Of a DNA stretch of 64,000 bases, positions 39,126-54,300 are shown piece after piece (position 1 is the first letter of the stretch; each line of letters opens with the position of its first letter). Both the position numbers and the translations under genes were made by a program. The DNA comes from Plotosus lineatus. Taxonomy: Eukaryota > Chordata > Actinopteri > Siluriformes > Plotosidae. The stretch spans positions 12,662,919-12,726,918 of the forward strand of contig CM045750.1 of assembly GCA_024760905.1 (NCBI GenBank), in the 5' to 3' direction. The notes below the pieces were generated by a model. The model saw only the letters and a list, made by a program, of their open reading frames with translations, did not search any database and was not told where the DNA came from.

Positions 39126-42100
39126 TGCTGTTGCTGACCAGTGTAAAAGTTAGTAACAAAAAAGAAAGAAAAAAATTCTGAATGACGAGAGCAATGTTAG
39201 CCGCTAGCTTCTACTCCGCTTGACCATACAAATTTTTTTGAATGTTTTACGTTTACGTTTTTACGTCAGTCGAATCCAACACTTGGTGACTCTATTCAAT
39301 GCTCTATTTTTGGCAGATTTATTTTTCAGGGTACGTTGCTTTTTTCCTAAATCCTTCACAGTACTTGGTTTTATTCCCGTGTCAGCCCCATCCAAGTTAC
39401 TAACCAGGCCTGACCCTGCTAGACTTCTGCGATCAGACAGGATATGGACCTGCGCAGTGTGATCTGCGCAGACTGAAGAATAATTCTGTATACTGCATTC
39501 CAAGAAACTCAAATTATGAATGTGGGTGGAGTTAGAAAATGGATTTAAAAACAAGACACACCCACAGTATGCTGTCTTTATAAACCAGGCAACCCTTTTT
39601 AACTCTGGTTTTCATGTCATAGCAAGTTACTATAAAGAATTTATATACTGTAGTCTAAAATAAAATTATTTATGAACATGATTAATAAAATGAGTTTCAC
39701 TGATAAAACTCTAATGAGCGGTGTGTTTACTTTTTATACGTTTCTACAGTAACAACAACAGAGATCACAACACAACCATAATAAATTAGATATTAAATAC
39801 TATGAGGTGGTGTCTGTATCAATCATTTAGATAAATTTTAAATAACTTTAAAATAGTCAACTCTTAGTTAACTTGTAAAGACTGTAAAGAAACCATGTGA
39901 CAAGTGAAGGTGTTAACTGGGTGTATGATTAGATGTAGGTGGTGTTTTAACAATGCATGTAATGATCATGTGGATTTGAGGTTTATTATACGGTGTAGGT
40001 GGTGTTTGAATAGTGAGGATGATGGTGTATATGCGATGTATTATTTTGTGTATGGTGTTTTTTATGGTGAGGACATTTGAGATGTATGAGTTGTGTTGGT
40101 GATGTTTTAATGGTGAAGATGATGAGGAGTGGAGATGTATTAGGTTTTGGTGCTGTTTTATGTATTATGAGATGTATTACGTGTAGGTGTTGTTTTAATA
40201 GAGTAGATGCTGATGATGTGTATTATTGGGTGTAGGTGGTGTTGTAATCGTGAGGATGATGGTGTATATTTGAGGTGTATTATTGGGTGTAGGTGGTGTT
40301 GTAATCGTGAGGATGATGATGTTGTGTATTTGAGGTGTATTATTGGGTGTAGGTGGTGTTGTAATCGTGAGGATGATGATGGTGTGTATTTGAGGTGTAT
40401 TATTGGGTGTAGGTGGTGTTTTAATTGTGAGGATGATGATGGTGTGTATTTGAGGTGTATTATTGGGTGTAGGTGGTGTTTTAATCGTGAGGATGATGAT
40501 GGTGTGTATTCGAGGTGTATTATTGGGTGTAGGTGGTGTTGTAATGGTGAAGATTAGGATATGCATTTGAGGTGTATTATTGGGTGTAGGTGGTGTTGTA
40601 ATGGTGAACATTAGGATATGTATTTGAGGTGTATTATTGGGTATAGGTGGTGTTTTAATCGTGAGGATGATGATGGTGTGTATTTGAGGTGTATTATTGG
40701 GTGTAGGTGGTGTTGTAATCGTGAGGATGATGATGGTGTATATTTGAGGTGTATTATTGGGTGTAGGTGGTGTTGTAATCGTGAGGATGATGATGTTGTG
40801 TATTTGAGGTGTATTATTGGGTGTAGGTTGGTGTTTTAATCGTGAGGATGATGATGTTGTGTATTTGAGGTGTATTATTGGGTGTAGGTGGTGTTTAAAT
40901 GGTGAGGATGATGGTGTATATTTGAGATGTATTATTTAGTGTTTGTGGTGTTTTGATGATGGTGATGATGATGATGATAATGATGATGCCACTTCACAGG
41001 ATTAATCTAGTCCAGCATACTTGTCTTTCAGTGGTGTGTCTGTTGTGTCCTGCAGGTGGGACGGACTCGGCCTCGTCCTCCTCTGCATCATCGTCCAGCT
41101 TCGTGAATGGTGCAACCAGTAAAAACCTGCCTGCTGTGCAGACTGTGGCGCCCATGCCTGAGGACACGGTGGAGAACATGAGGTACGCCTCACTCTTACT
41201 AACACTCTTGACTCTTCTTGCTCTCCATTTTGATCCACACTTGAATTTCTCTCTTTCTTCCCCACTACCTAACCTGTCCTTCCTGCTAGCTTCATATTCG
41301 ACAGTTTTTATTCTTTTACATTTTTTCCCTTTTTGTTTACCTTTTTCACTCACAGCTGCAGCTCCTACATGCAAATTTATTCTGATAAACACAAAATTCT
41401 GAAAATTCTATTGCGTGTGTTTGAAAGAAAGATAAAAAGAAAGAAAGCGCTCGTCCATTGTGGGCGCGATGATATTTTAGGTGAAGTAATAACCGTATCC
41501 TCCACTGGGTGGCAGACCTAACTGCACCTAATCAACATTAATGTCTTTGGTTAAATAAAGAGATTATTGTATGAATATTTCTCAAGTAATAAATATATGC
41601 ATGTTTATAAAGTATGTTTGTTTTATAGAATATGGTAATCATGCCATAGTAGATGTTTGTTTATTATTAAAGTACAGTATATCCCTATCTTGTTTTGAAT
41701 TGTATGTACTTGTACATATTGTAGACAATTAAATAATTCCTTATGGGTAACATTACCTTCAAATTAATAATTAAAAAAAAAGCAAAGCTCATTATCCGTA
41801 TTAGTACATGTAGGGTCTGACAGTATAGTACCTGTAATTGCTGTGTTTGTGCCCATTTGTATTTCAGTGCCTTTTGTGAGGTGGACCCATGTCCACTGCG
41901 AAGTGGGTTGACCCCTGCAGAGCTCAAATCCTTTAGCTCACTGGCAGGATTCCACACAGCCCCCAGAGATGAGGGGCAATTTCTTAGGCAAGAAAGCTTC
42001 AACAACAAACAAACCTACCAGCTTCCACCTCCTTCCCATTTCCTCATCCTCTCATTCTATCCTATTCTTTCTCTCATACAGTATGGTGTAAGCTCAACTA

Positions 42101-45100
42101 CCCAGAACTGTTCAATATTCTTTATTGATTTGATCAAAACTAAATGATTATCAGTTGATTCATTTTTTTATTTTGAGAATATATCATACATATTTGGTTA
42201 TGTATTATAAAATTTCAGATTAGAACTATTTGAGTCCTTGTACCTGCAGTAAAATCAAACATACTGCAGTAAGTTGACTTGAGAGTCGAGCTAGTTTTGT
42301 TTACTGAATTTAGCTCAGAATTACCGTTAAGCTCAAATTCAATGAACAAATAGCTCATGATTACCTTATTAAAACTACATTGTATATCTTTAAAAATGTG
42401 ATTCCATGAATATCCAGTGAGGACGGTGATCCCTCATTACTTCGTGTTTCAGTTTCCGCGGCTTCAGAGCATCGCGGATTTTTCAACAATATTCATCGAA
42501 AAATAAAAAAATTAAAAAGGAAAAATAGGGGAAAAGTTAAGGAAAATACCACAAAAACATAAGCTAAAAAAAAAAAAAAAAAAAAAACACAAACAAACAA
42601 AAACAAAAAAACAACCCAAAACCCCCCAACAAAACTATTTACATTATGTTATGTGAGGCGCGCATCTGAGTGTGTGCACACGCATGTCTGTATGTGTGTG
42701 CATTTATATTTTATTTACATATTATACATTATTTTTCAATGTTTAATTGTTATTATAAGTATTTATAGCATTGAATATGTATGTATTGATATTATACACA
42801 CATAAACATGTACGTATACATCAGCCAGGGGGTCGATCCTTCTTCGTGGAAATCGGCAGTGGTGGGGTGGGGGGTGTCTCGGTCCCCATTAACCGTGAAA
42901 AGTGAGAGATCCCTGTGTATCTCACTCTCATTGCGCATTACTGAGATACTCTGTTAGGACAGAGAAATTCTACATGAGGTGGAAGACACTGTGGGCTGAG
43001 ATGACCTTTTATGGTCCTGTTTTACTCGCGGGAATATTGCACAGCCTTGCGTTAGTATTCATCCCACTTTCCATCATTTATACAAGTAAAGTTTTTTAAT
43101 TAAACAGCCAACTGATTAATTACTCACTCAGGGTAATGGTGGCTTATGGTCAGGGGTTCAAGGCCTGCTATCACCGAGTTGTCTTTGCTGCCACCCACTG
43201 TAGCTAACGGGGTTATCGAAGGCCGGCCTTGTCTCACTGTCTGTGGTGAAAGGCAGGTAAAGCAGCCATTACTGTCGTTCAGAAAGAGTAGGCAGCTCGG
43301 TTGCTACCAGCATGTTTCTACCCTGCGATGGCCTGGCGAGCTGTCCAGGGTGTACCCAGGCTCCAACCAGAGTCGGCTGAGATGGGTGCCAGCCTCTTAG
43401 TGACCCTAATTAGGATTAAGTGGCTCAGAAAATGTAATAATTTTAAAAATGAATAATTACTCACTGTTTTATCTGCCAGACCGCTCAATCCTACTAATGT
43501 CACGGGGTGGTCGGTACGAGTCTGTTGGACTTTTAGCACTCAATCCTACTGGCTGATCGGACCTGGCGCTTATCCCAGTTTGTGTAGTGTGAAGTGACGA
43601 GGAGATCAGATCCTCCTCATGGAACGCTAGTCCATCGCAGGCTCCCGTCCCTGTGTTTACTGGTACCCATTTCTACTGCTGAGTGGATAAAGGCACACTT
43701 GTTGCTGAGACCACAGGGACACAGTGAGACTAGTGTCGGCAATGTTCTTGGTTATTCCCTGTCTGTCTTCCTTTCGGCTTTTTCCCTTTTACTCGGGAGT
43801 CGCCACAGAGAATCATCTGATTCGCACGTTTGATTTGGCAGAGGTTTTTAGGTCAGATGCCCTTCCTGTCACAACCCTTTTAGCAAGGGACAGAAACACG
43901 CTGACGACTTTGCAGCTACTCTTTACGAAAGTCAGCAATGGTTCTTTTACATGAACCTCTCACCATAGACAGTGACAGACATGGCCCGCCTTTGATAACC
44001 CAGTTAGCTGCACTGGTGGGGGACAGTGACAACCATGTGGAGAGTGGGACTCGAACCCCCAACCTTTGGATCAGCGATCCAGCGCCCTATACCACTAGAC
44101 CACCACTGCCCCATTTCTTGGTTATTCCCAGTAAGCGGTGTAAAATATTTGGTGCTGGTATTAAAAAAAATTGAATCATGTAAGGAAATTAATGTAAAAA
44201 TCCCACACCAATACGTTAACAGAAAAAAACAAGGTTCCAGTTGGATAAGGATAATCATCCCGGAGTATTTTCGATGAAAGTGAATCAGGAATCCACACCG
44301 TCCAGGATGATGATGCCGGAACTTTTGACTGGCATTGTTTTTCTCACTCGTTTGCGAAACGACTTAATCATACTATTTCTCAGCCGACACAGGATGAAGA
44401 CGGCAGAGTACAATTCGAACAGCTCAAGAGAGAATCGCAGAGCCAACACCCACATACAAGCATTATAGTCCAATGTGCATGTCTTTGGATTGTATGAGGA
44501 AACCATAGTTCCCAGAGGAATCCCACGAAAGCATGACGCAAGCATGAGGAGAACTGTGCTGACCAGTGTTGTTTTATTCAGTCATTCATTTTCTGAACCG
44601 CTTAATCCTAATTATGGTCGCTGGGAGGCTGGTGCCCATCTCAGCCGACTCGTGGCGAGGGCAGAGTACACCCTGGACAGCTCGCCATGCTAATGGCTAT
44701 GCAGCCTACTCTTGTCAAAAGTCAGTTCGTAATGGTTCGTTTACCTCCTCACACCACAGACAGTGAGAGATATGGTCGGCCTTTGATAACCCAGTTAGCT
44801 GCACTGGTGGACAGCGGTGCGAACTGTTGACATTGGGGCCTGAACCCCCAACCTTGGGATTGATAATCCAGCATCTTACCACCGGGCCACCACTGCACGG
44901 TGGTGTTTTAATGAAATCTATACTGCCTGAAAAAGACTATTAGTTTTCGTGATTTATTATTGATATGGGGTTGCATAGCAGGTAAAGGACGAGGGGCGAT
45001 AATCATCATCATCACCTCATTACATCATCATCACCTCATTCATAACAGCGATGTCCAATGTTGAAGTTCTTTTTTAGGATGATCATGTCTCTTTCCCCAA

Positions 45101-45282
45101 AGCAAAGAGTTTTAAATCCTGACTTCTACAAAATCTGAAACAAACAGTCCAGATCTTAATCCTATAAACAGTTTATGGTGTGAATTAAAGAACTTGGTCC
45201 ATGACAAGGTTTCATCATGACAAGTTGGTCGGTGAACCTCTAAACCTCCATTCAAAAAAAGCTGGAACCAGATTAATGAATA

Positions 45283-45323
<41 letters not shown>

Positions 45324-48300
45324 ATTACAGTGCTCATTCTTCGAAAAAATTCTGGCGATTATAAAAGCCTAAGGAAGCGTATTAAAGTACAACGTGTAAT
45401 TTTGTTGTTGTTTATTTTTTTACTCACCTTTGTGTGATTCTATAATTAAACAGTTAGCAGTTAAATAAAATGTTGTTTTTTTCCATATCTGTCATCTATT
45501 CAGTAACATTAACAGGTGGATGCACCGTTGAAGTGTGGTTTCCATCATTTTACCAGGAGTTGAATGAGTAGCTTTATTAATTATGAAAGGAATTAATTAG
45601 CCATACTTTATACTTACACGGTGAAATAATAAGCGATTCCACCACATAACGAAGAGGATCAGGATATATGATGCTGAATCAGCTGATACTGCCCCCTGTT
45701 GCATACATAATGATTTCTGCATCTACTGAGTAACATTTTTTTTCCCTGCAGTATATAATAAAAGCATAATATTTTCTTAGGTGTCTATATATTATTTGGC
45801 AGTAATAACAACAGTTCTTGGTAATTATTACACACTGTACGCTCTTTCATTCACCTCACTTCCTTCTGCTCTGTTTGTTTCTGTGTGTCAGGGAGGTGGA
45901 TGCTGATGGTACAGTAACGTGCTGTACCGCCCTGTTTATCTCATTTCTGAATCAGTTCCACTCGACAGATAGCACCACTATACACACAGCACTGAATCAG
46001 TTCTTCTCAGCCCTGGAAATATTATGTAATACATGTGTGCACAACTCCAGTCCAGTACAGGCTTCCCGTCTGCCCGCACCTTCTTATCCTGCTATTTAAC
46101 CTGTTCATGAACTGGTGTTAGTGGAGTTGGGTGTGTGGAAGTAAATCAGGTTTTCTTTCAGGACTGAAGTTTTGCACACCACACCTGTACATTTTTTCGT
46201 TGCCTTATTTTGTTGGTAGACTTTAAAAAGTAATATTATTTAAAAGTGGGACTGGATAATGTAATTTATTCATGGTATGCTTCCTGTATCGCACCCTGCT
46301 TAAACACAGTGGCTGCCTCTGTCCTCAATACCCTTAATGCGACTGACACCTTCCTCAGCTTTGTGTCCCTGTTGGACCCCTGGTCCCTGTGTGTATCCAG
46401 CTGTAGCTTTAGCCGTAGTGTAGGTAAGCTTGTAGGGGTGTGGTTGCTGCTTTTTTTTTTTTTTTTTTTTTTTTTTCTTTTTTTTTTTCTTTTTTAACGA
46501 GTGTATGTATTGAAATATTGTTCGTGCAGAAATTGGCTGGTTATCCAAATAATCCAAAGACACTTTCTGCTTCAAGAACATATTTCAATAAAACTCGTGT
46601 TTGTCTGAGCGAAGCCTTTTCCTCCTGTTGATAATAGAAGCCAAGTCTGTTGATTGTAATCAGCGTTAACATTACACAGACCCACTAACACTCATACTAA
46701 CCAAACAGTAACCAAAGGTATGTGCTGTAGTCATACATATGTAAATCATACTGTAAATCATACATTAGCTTCCAAAGCTAGCTCCACTCCCAAATACTGT
46801 TTTTATTTATTTATTTTTTTTATCTCTAAATCTGTATTCTAAACTGCAGCTAAATGTCTTTAAATTAAATATCCTGTCATTGATTTTTATTAATTTAACA
46901 ATTCTAGTCTTTTTACACAAATGTACAGTGACTTGCATACATTTTCAACCTTTGACATTTTTTCCGGTTTTGTTGCCTCACAGTGTAAAATTTTTACTTA
47001 ATATTTTTTGGTGTTTTTTTTTTTTTTTTTTTTTTTTTCCATTTGACTGGCACAACACACTAACACAATTGAAGATAATGTATGTGATTGTGAAGCAAAC
47101 TAGAAATTGTAAACTTTTAGGATATGTCTCTATGAGCTTTGCACAGCTAACCACTGGGATTTCTTCCCATTATTCGAAGCAAAGCTGCTCCAGCAACTTC
47201 AACAACTTTTATTCCTTATGAATTGTCTTGTGGAAAGTGGTGAGCTGGTGGTATAGGGCGCTGGATCACCGATCCTAAGATTAGGGGTTTAAGTCCCACT
47301 CTCCACTGGTTGTCACTGTCTCCCCAGTGCAGCTAATTGGGTTATCAAAGGCCAGCCAAGTCTCTCACGGTCTATGGTGTGAGGTTCATGTAAAAGAGCC
47401 ATTCCTGACTTTCAATAAGAGTAGCTACATATCCGTCAGCGTGTTTCTGCTTTGCGATGGCCTGGGGAGCTGTCCAGGGTGTACTCTGCCCTCACCCAGA
47501 GTCGGCTGGGACGGGTGATCCCGATTAGGATTAAGCGGTTACAGAAAATGAATGAATGAATGCATGAACTGTCTTGTATTTATTACCATATATTATTCCC
47601 TAAATTTGTCCAGTTTCCCTGCTGATGAAAAACTATCTCGGAGAATGATACTGCCACCACCATGCTTCACTTTCGGAAGAGTGTTCTGGAGGCCATTTGG
47701 GGCATTGGGTTAGTGCCGGACAGTGCGTTTTCTCTCGTGCCCAGGCAGTTTAATTTTAGTCACATCTGACCAGAGGACCTTCTTCCTTATGTTGCGAGAG
47801 TGTCCTACATGCCTTTTGGTGAAATTTTAATGTTTTTTTTTTTTCTGATTTCTTTCATTAAGTAATAGCCTTTCTCTGGCCACTGTTTCATAATATCCAG
47901 GATTCTGGAGTGGGAAGAGATACATCGGTCTTTGCTGTGGAGATTTTAAGATCCTTCAGGGTTACCTTTTATCTTTTGCTTTCCTTTCGGATTAATATTG
48001 TCCTTGCCCCAGTCTGTGACTTTTGGTGGACAGCTCTCTGAAGTCAGGTTTGTTCTGGTGCTGTCTTCATGACGGTGTCGCTTGATTAGTGGTGTTGACT
48101 CTGGGGCCATTCAGAACAGGTGTATATACTGAGATGATGTGATCCGTAGATTGCACACAAGTGGACCTTATTCAGCTATAATTATGTGACTTCTGGAGGT
48201 GATTAGTGGCACCAGATTGCATTTATTGGCTTCAAAGCAAATGGGACAAATGGACATGCACGCACCGCTTTTTTCTCCCCAATACCTGTACGTATTTGTT

Positions 48301-51300
48301 TATTTGTTATTTTTATTCCATTTATTTCATTTTTGTACTGGTTTAGACTATTTTATGTGGGTATATTTTATAAAAAAAATAATAAATTACAAGTTATATG
48401 GAAACAAAACAGGAAAAATGCCAAAAGAAGTGAATTAATTTTCAAGCCACTGTTCTTGTAGTGGCCTACATTGTATTGAGCCACCACACTTGTTCTTCTT
48501 TTCCTTTTGGCTTTTTCCCTTTTTCAGGGGTTGCTACAGCGAATCATCCGAGTCGCATGTTTGATTTGGCATAGGGTTTTACGTCGGCTGCCCTTCCTGA
48601 CACAACCCTTTAGCAAGAGACAGAAACACCGCTACTCTTTACGAAAGTCAGCAATGGTTCTTTTACATGAACCTCTCACCATAGACAGTGAAGACATGGC
48701 CGGCCTTCGGTAACCCAGTTAGCTGCACTGGGGGGACAGTGACAACCTTGTGGAGAGTGGGACTCGAATCCCCAATCCAGTGCCCTTTACCACTAAACCA
48801 CCACTGCCACCGCCACCACACTAAACTAATGAAATTTAAAAAAATAAGAAGAATCAATGTTCAGTAAAATTTGGAGTAATAATGTTTATATACATAGTGT
48901 ACGCTACCAAGGATTAAGATGTTACATAATAATTCAAAAGACTTACGGTGCCCCCCAGGTGTGTATTAATGTTCAAGAGCAATTATAGAAGTTAGGCTCC
49001 ATCAATAAATCTGGTCTTTTAATAAACCCACAGAATTTTCAAAGATCAAAAATAGAGAACATAAAACTATAAATTATTTTTAAACTATATATCATGCCTA
49101 ATATATTTTTGCTTTGCAACTTAAACTGAAGAAAGAAATCTTGTTCCAGCTGTATTTACTCAAATACAACTTGTATATAATGGCCAAGTAAAAGATATAA
49201 GAATAACAATTCAAAAACAATTTAAAATTTAAACCACAGTCACTGAAATGATGAAAATATCACTTCCTGTATTTATACGTAGCGGAACTAACATTGCTTT
49301 AATTCCAGTTATGTGTCTGTTGGGATTTTTCTCTCGCAATGCTACCCATCCTGACTGTAGAATATTCATCAACTTTACACACCTGCTCAAGTTCAGTCAG
49401 AGTGGATGGTGATGACAGATTTCAATAACGCTAAAACCCAGAGCCTACTTCTTCTTTTTCTTCTCCTTTCAGCTTTTCCCTTCAGGGGTCGCCACAGCAA
49501 ATCATCCGCCTCCATCTCACCCTGTCCTCTGCATCTTCTTCTCTGACCCCAAGTACCTTCTTGTCTTCATTTACCACATCCATAAATCTCTTCTTTGGTC
49601 TTCCTCTAGGCCTTCTGCCTGGTAGTTCCAACCTCAGCATCCTACTACCAATATACTCACTATCCTTCCTCTGTACATGTCCAAACCATCTCAATCTAGC
49701 CTCTCTGACTTTGTCTCCAAAACATCTTACATGTGCTGTCCCTCTTATGTACTCATTTCTGATCCTATCCATCCTCGTTACCCCCAAAGAGAACCTCAAC
49801 ATTTTCATCTCTGCTGCCTCCAGCTCTGACTCCTGTCTTTTCCCCAGCGCCACTGTCTCTAAACCATACAACAAGGCCTACTAGGCCTCGCAAAGATCGA
49901 CACTGTGGGAGCAGCTTTATTCATCATCATGTTAGAATGTGTAACATCGTCCCATTGATAAATTGAGGACAGCAGGTGTTCCTCAGGAATTTAACAGTCT
50001 TTCAATCTCATTTGTCTTCCCCAATGCAGAGAAACACCCCATGACAGAATGCTACCCGCTTCATTCGGTATGTGGGGCCGGTGGTGTAGTGCTTAGGGTG
50101 CTGCACTCATGATCGGGAGGTTGTGATTTCAAATCCCAGTGAGACTCCCACTGTACTAAGACTCCTGGGCATGGTCTTAACCACAAGTGTGTCTCTGTTC
50201 ACCCAGCGGTATAAATGGGTACCAGTAAAATATACTGGGAAGGTAACCTGCGATGGACGAGCGTCCCATCCAGGAGGAGTTGAACTCCTGGTCGCTTCAC
50301 ACTACGGAAACCGGGGATAAGCACCGGCCTGATGAGCCACTATGCTCGGGTATAAAAAGCCCAAAGGACTTTGCATTGCTGTACTGTAGGTATTTATGGT
50401 CTCCGGATGGTAACCTGTATTTATTGGCTTTCCGAAATATTTACCGTTTCTTTGGTTTCGTCTCACTTGGTCTTCTTCTGGTAATCCTCTCATACAAGTA
50501 CATTTGTGGAGTCATCGTAATATTGGTGTCTCACACACACACACACACACACACACGCACTGTCATCATGCCTCAAAGTATCCATAGGTCTGTTGGTAGC
50601 CTCTCTGATCAGTTTCCTCGCTGTTGTTCCATCTGGTTTGAAGGGACGGTCTGATCCCCAGGTTCCAGGATTTTTTTTTTAAGATCCATTGATTTTAATA
50701 GAAAATATTAACAATCAAATTGAGAAAACACTCTTTATAAATTTTATAAATAAATTTGTATTTGAGTGAAATAATATTTGATTCTCTACCAATCAGCACG
50801 ATTTCTGTCACACAGACTGGTGGTTGACGAACACGCCACCTACTGCTACTTAAAATTACTTAAAGTTCTAATCACAACACGTGATGTGTATAAGACACAC
50901 CCGTCCACAAAATCTTTTCTATTCCAACCTCTCCACCAAAAGTCCTCCAAACTCTGTGCAGGTCTACAATCTAGTCCCGCACAAGGCTGGAATGGGCTCC
51001 AAGACCATTCGGAAGACCCAGTGAGAGGGAAAACAGTGTTGGTGCAGTTATTAAAAAAGTAGCACCAGGAAATCACTCGTCCTTCGTCTGAAGCTCTGTG
51101 TAACTTCTCAAATCGCAGTGTAAAAGTGATTATAACAACAGTGTAAGATCCACCCGGAACTACATGGGCGGAGCTGGTCAATGTTAGACAACCTGCGAGA
51201 GATCATTCCTGATTCTGAATGAATTAGTGATTACAATAAATACAACAGTATAGATTAAATTAATTAATTGATATTTTAGAGGAGGCAGAGCTTCTCCTAT

Positions 51301-54300
51301 AGTCTTAGATCAGCCGTCTGTGTTATAATGCCATCCTGAATTGAATCTGATATCAGAACGAATGAAATATCCGAATATTGAAAATGTATTTTTTTAAAGG
51401 CCGACATTGGCAGGAAGTGCAGTTATTTTGTTTCAGCATTTTGAACATAAAAACAAAACTGCTAAGCTACCGTTCTATAAAGCATCAGGAAAAATTCTAT
51501 TGAAAATTTAACAACATATCGAGAGTATCTTCCAGTTTGAATGACAGGTGGTTTATTTTCTAATCAATATTTTTCCTCTCCAGGATGGTAGTGGTGCCTT
51601 TTTTGTTTTTAATTGTTTGTTCAGTTCATTTTCTGTAACCGCTTAATCCTAATTTGGGTCGCAGGGAGGCTGGTGCCCATCCCAGCCAACTTCGGGCGAG
51701 GTCAGAGTACACCCTGGACAGCTCGCCAGGCCATCGCAGGGCGGAAACACGCCGACGGCTTTGCAGCTACCCTTGTCGAAAGTCAGCAATGGTTCTTTTA
51801 CATGAACCTCACACCATAGACAGTGAGAGACATGGCCGGCCTTTGATAACCCAGTTAGCTGCACTGGGGGGGGACAGTGACAACCTTGTGGAGAGTGGGA
51901 CTCGAACCCGCAACCTTTGGCTCAGCGATCCAGCGCCCTATACCACTAGACCACCACTGCCCCCTTGTTTGTTTATTTATTTATTTATTTATGTAGTTAT
52001 GTAATAATCTGGTCTGCAGTGGAAACACAGTATTAACTCATGAAGAAACATTAGCGTTAGCATTCTTAGCTTTGCATGGATTTCCGAATGATTCAATCTT
52101 GCTTTATATTTATTGTGATATTACCCGAGATAGTTCCTGCTCATGATTTATAAAGCATCTTGTTTTCCTTAACATTAAACGTGAATGTGGTCCAAGTCGT
52201 CTCCTCTGTCTCCTTGGAGTTAAAATTTTGTTCCTTCACAATTCCAGTGAGTAACAGAGTCCACAGGGGTTTGTTGTCCTCGGGGAATAAAGTGTTAATA
52301 AACTTCATCCTTTATTTTAGTCCTCATGCATTTGTTTATATTTATTTATCATCTCATTTTCATCAGGGTAAAAAAAGGGGGGGGTTGTCTTTGGCAAAAT
52401 ATGACTGAAATTAGCATAACCTGGCTGTATCGAACACTTTCCGCCGGTTGATTGTGGACTTTACTGTACTCTTTGGGATTGATAAACCTTTGTCCTTCTT
52501 GTATCCATCTCCTGACTTGTGCCTGTCTACAACTTTATCTCTGAGACCTTCTGCCACCCATTGTTGCTTGTTTGCTTTGAGCTACTCTTCCAGGGTCTCT
52601 AATGCTAAGCGGCATTCAATCCTGTTCAGGGTGCTCTACCTTCCTAATGATTTTAAGGCCAACCCTAATGGAGCCCATCTGACAAATCAATCATCAATGT
52701 AATTTTCAAGTCCGAATTCCTGATTAGATAATTGGATGGTCAGGTGGACATAGCTAGGGTTGGTAAGGTAGATCACCAGGACCAGGACTGGGCTCCCCTG
52801 CTCTCGGAATAGCCATTATTATCTGGAACTAATCGGAATAATTACGGTTAATGACAGATGGAGTCCAGTTAGTTGGTGTGTAACGGAGAAGATTAGTTAC
52901 ACCTGATTAATTTTACAGGTATATTTAGGAGGGTGTGATCCTTTAACCAGCTCAGTAATTCTGTTTTTTTTTTTTTTTTTCTTTCCGAGTTGTTGATATA
53001 ATATCTTTTACTTGGCTGTGACGTCTTCATTCAAGGCTGCAAAGAAACAAAATTAGAATATTTTGAAAGGGTGCTTCCTCAATTTACCCATTGCAACATC
53101 TTATTTTGTGAAGCGCCACTTACCCAACTAAAGATAGGAAACACATCAGAAATGAATAAATGATAACTGTACGGTGTGATGGTTTTTAAAATGGATTGTT
53201 TTTTATTTCTCTCGTACCATAGCGATCTTACTATTTTCATGGCCATTCTATAGATTTAATCATTAACCCTTCCACTTACTTTACTTTTTGTAGATTTTAA
53301 ATCAGGACAAAATAAGGTCAGTTATGTTAGAACTTAAAGAAAGAAATGAAACCGGAGACTTCTTCCAAAATGTGATAAATTATCGTACGATAAATCTAAT
53401 CAGTGAGAGGTGTGAGATAAAAGATGTGGTCGGTCGCCATTCATTGACATTGTAGAAGATGGATACTGAGTGATGGATACTGAGTGACGGAGACTGAGTT
53501 TGCACTGAGTATCTGTCATTCATTCATTCTCTGAACCGCTGAATCCTAATTAGGGTCACGGGGAGGCTGGCGCCCGTCTCAGCCGGCTCTGGGTGAGGGC
53601 AGAGTACACCCTAGATGGCTCGCCAGGCCATTGCAGGGCAGAAACATGCTATGCAGCTTCTCTTGTCGAAGGTCAGCAATGGTTCTTTTACATGAACCTC
53701 TCAGCATAGACAGTGAGAGACATGGCCAGCCTTTGATAACCCAGTTAGCTGCACTGAGGGGGGCGGGCAGCAGTGGCGACCCTTTGAGAGTGTGGTTTGA
53801 ACCCCCAACCTTAGGGTCAGTGATCCAGCACCTTACCACTCGACACTAAGAATATATATTGCTTGTATTTATTAATAACTTTGAAGAACAGTCAGCCCCC
53901 AACTTACGAAGACCCCTGTGTACGAAATCCCCGGGTTACGAAAACCATTTTCCTGAGTTTCTGTCCCCGAGATACGAAACAAACCTCTCTTACGAAAAGA
54001 AATTCAAAATTCAAACGTGCCAATCAAAATTTCACACGACGCGCGAGTTGCTCTCTCATTGGCTGTCTCTCAACATCCCGCCCCCGCTGGCCTCCCAGAT
54101 AGAGACAGAAGGAAGCTTCACTCTTTAGTTTTTAATTTAGTTTTTTAAGTTGTTTTAATTCAGTAAATGTTTAATAAATGTGGGCGCATTTGCGCTCATC
54201 TGGAATCCTGATCCCTCAAGGAATCAAATTAAAGTTGAGTTTGTCAAGCAGGGCTTTGAATTCACGTCTTGTGGGCGTGGTCCACAGCGCGCGTGCGAGA

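Noticed and set aside
40195..40839. Repetitive open frames on both strands
   Set aside because: They arise because the 60-base minisatellite unit is divisible by three; no start context or family.
39905..40980. CRISPR-like array
   Set aside because: The units are contiguous tandem repeats with no unique spacers, and the genome is vertebrate.
50846..51181. Open frames on both strands in the long intron
   Set aside because: No family resemblance; ordinary intron composition.
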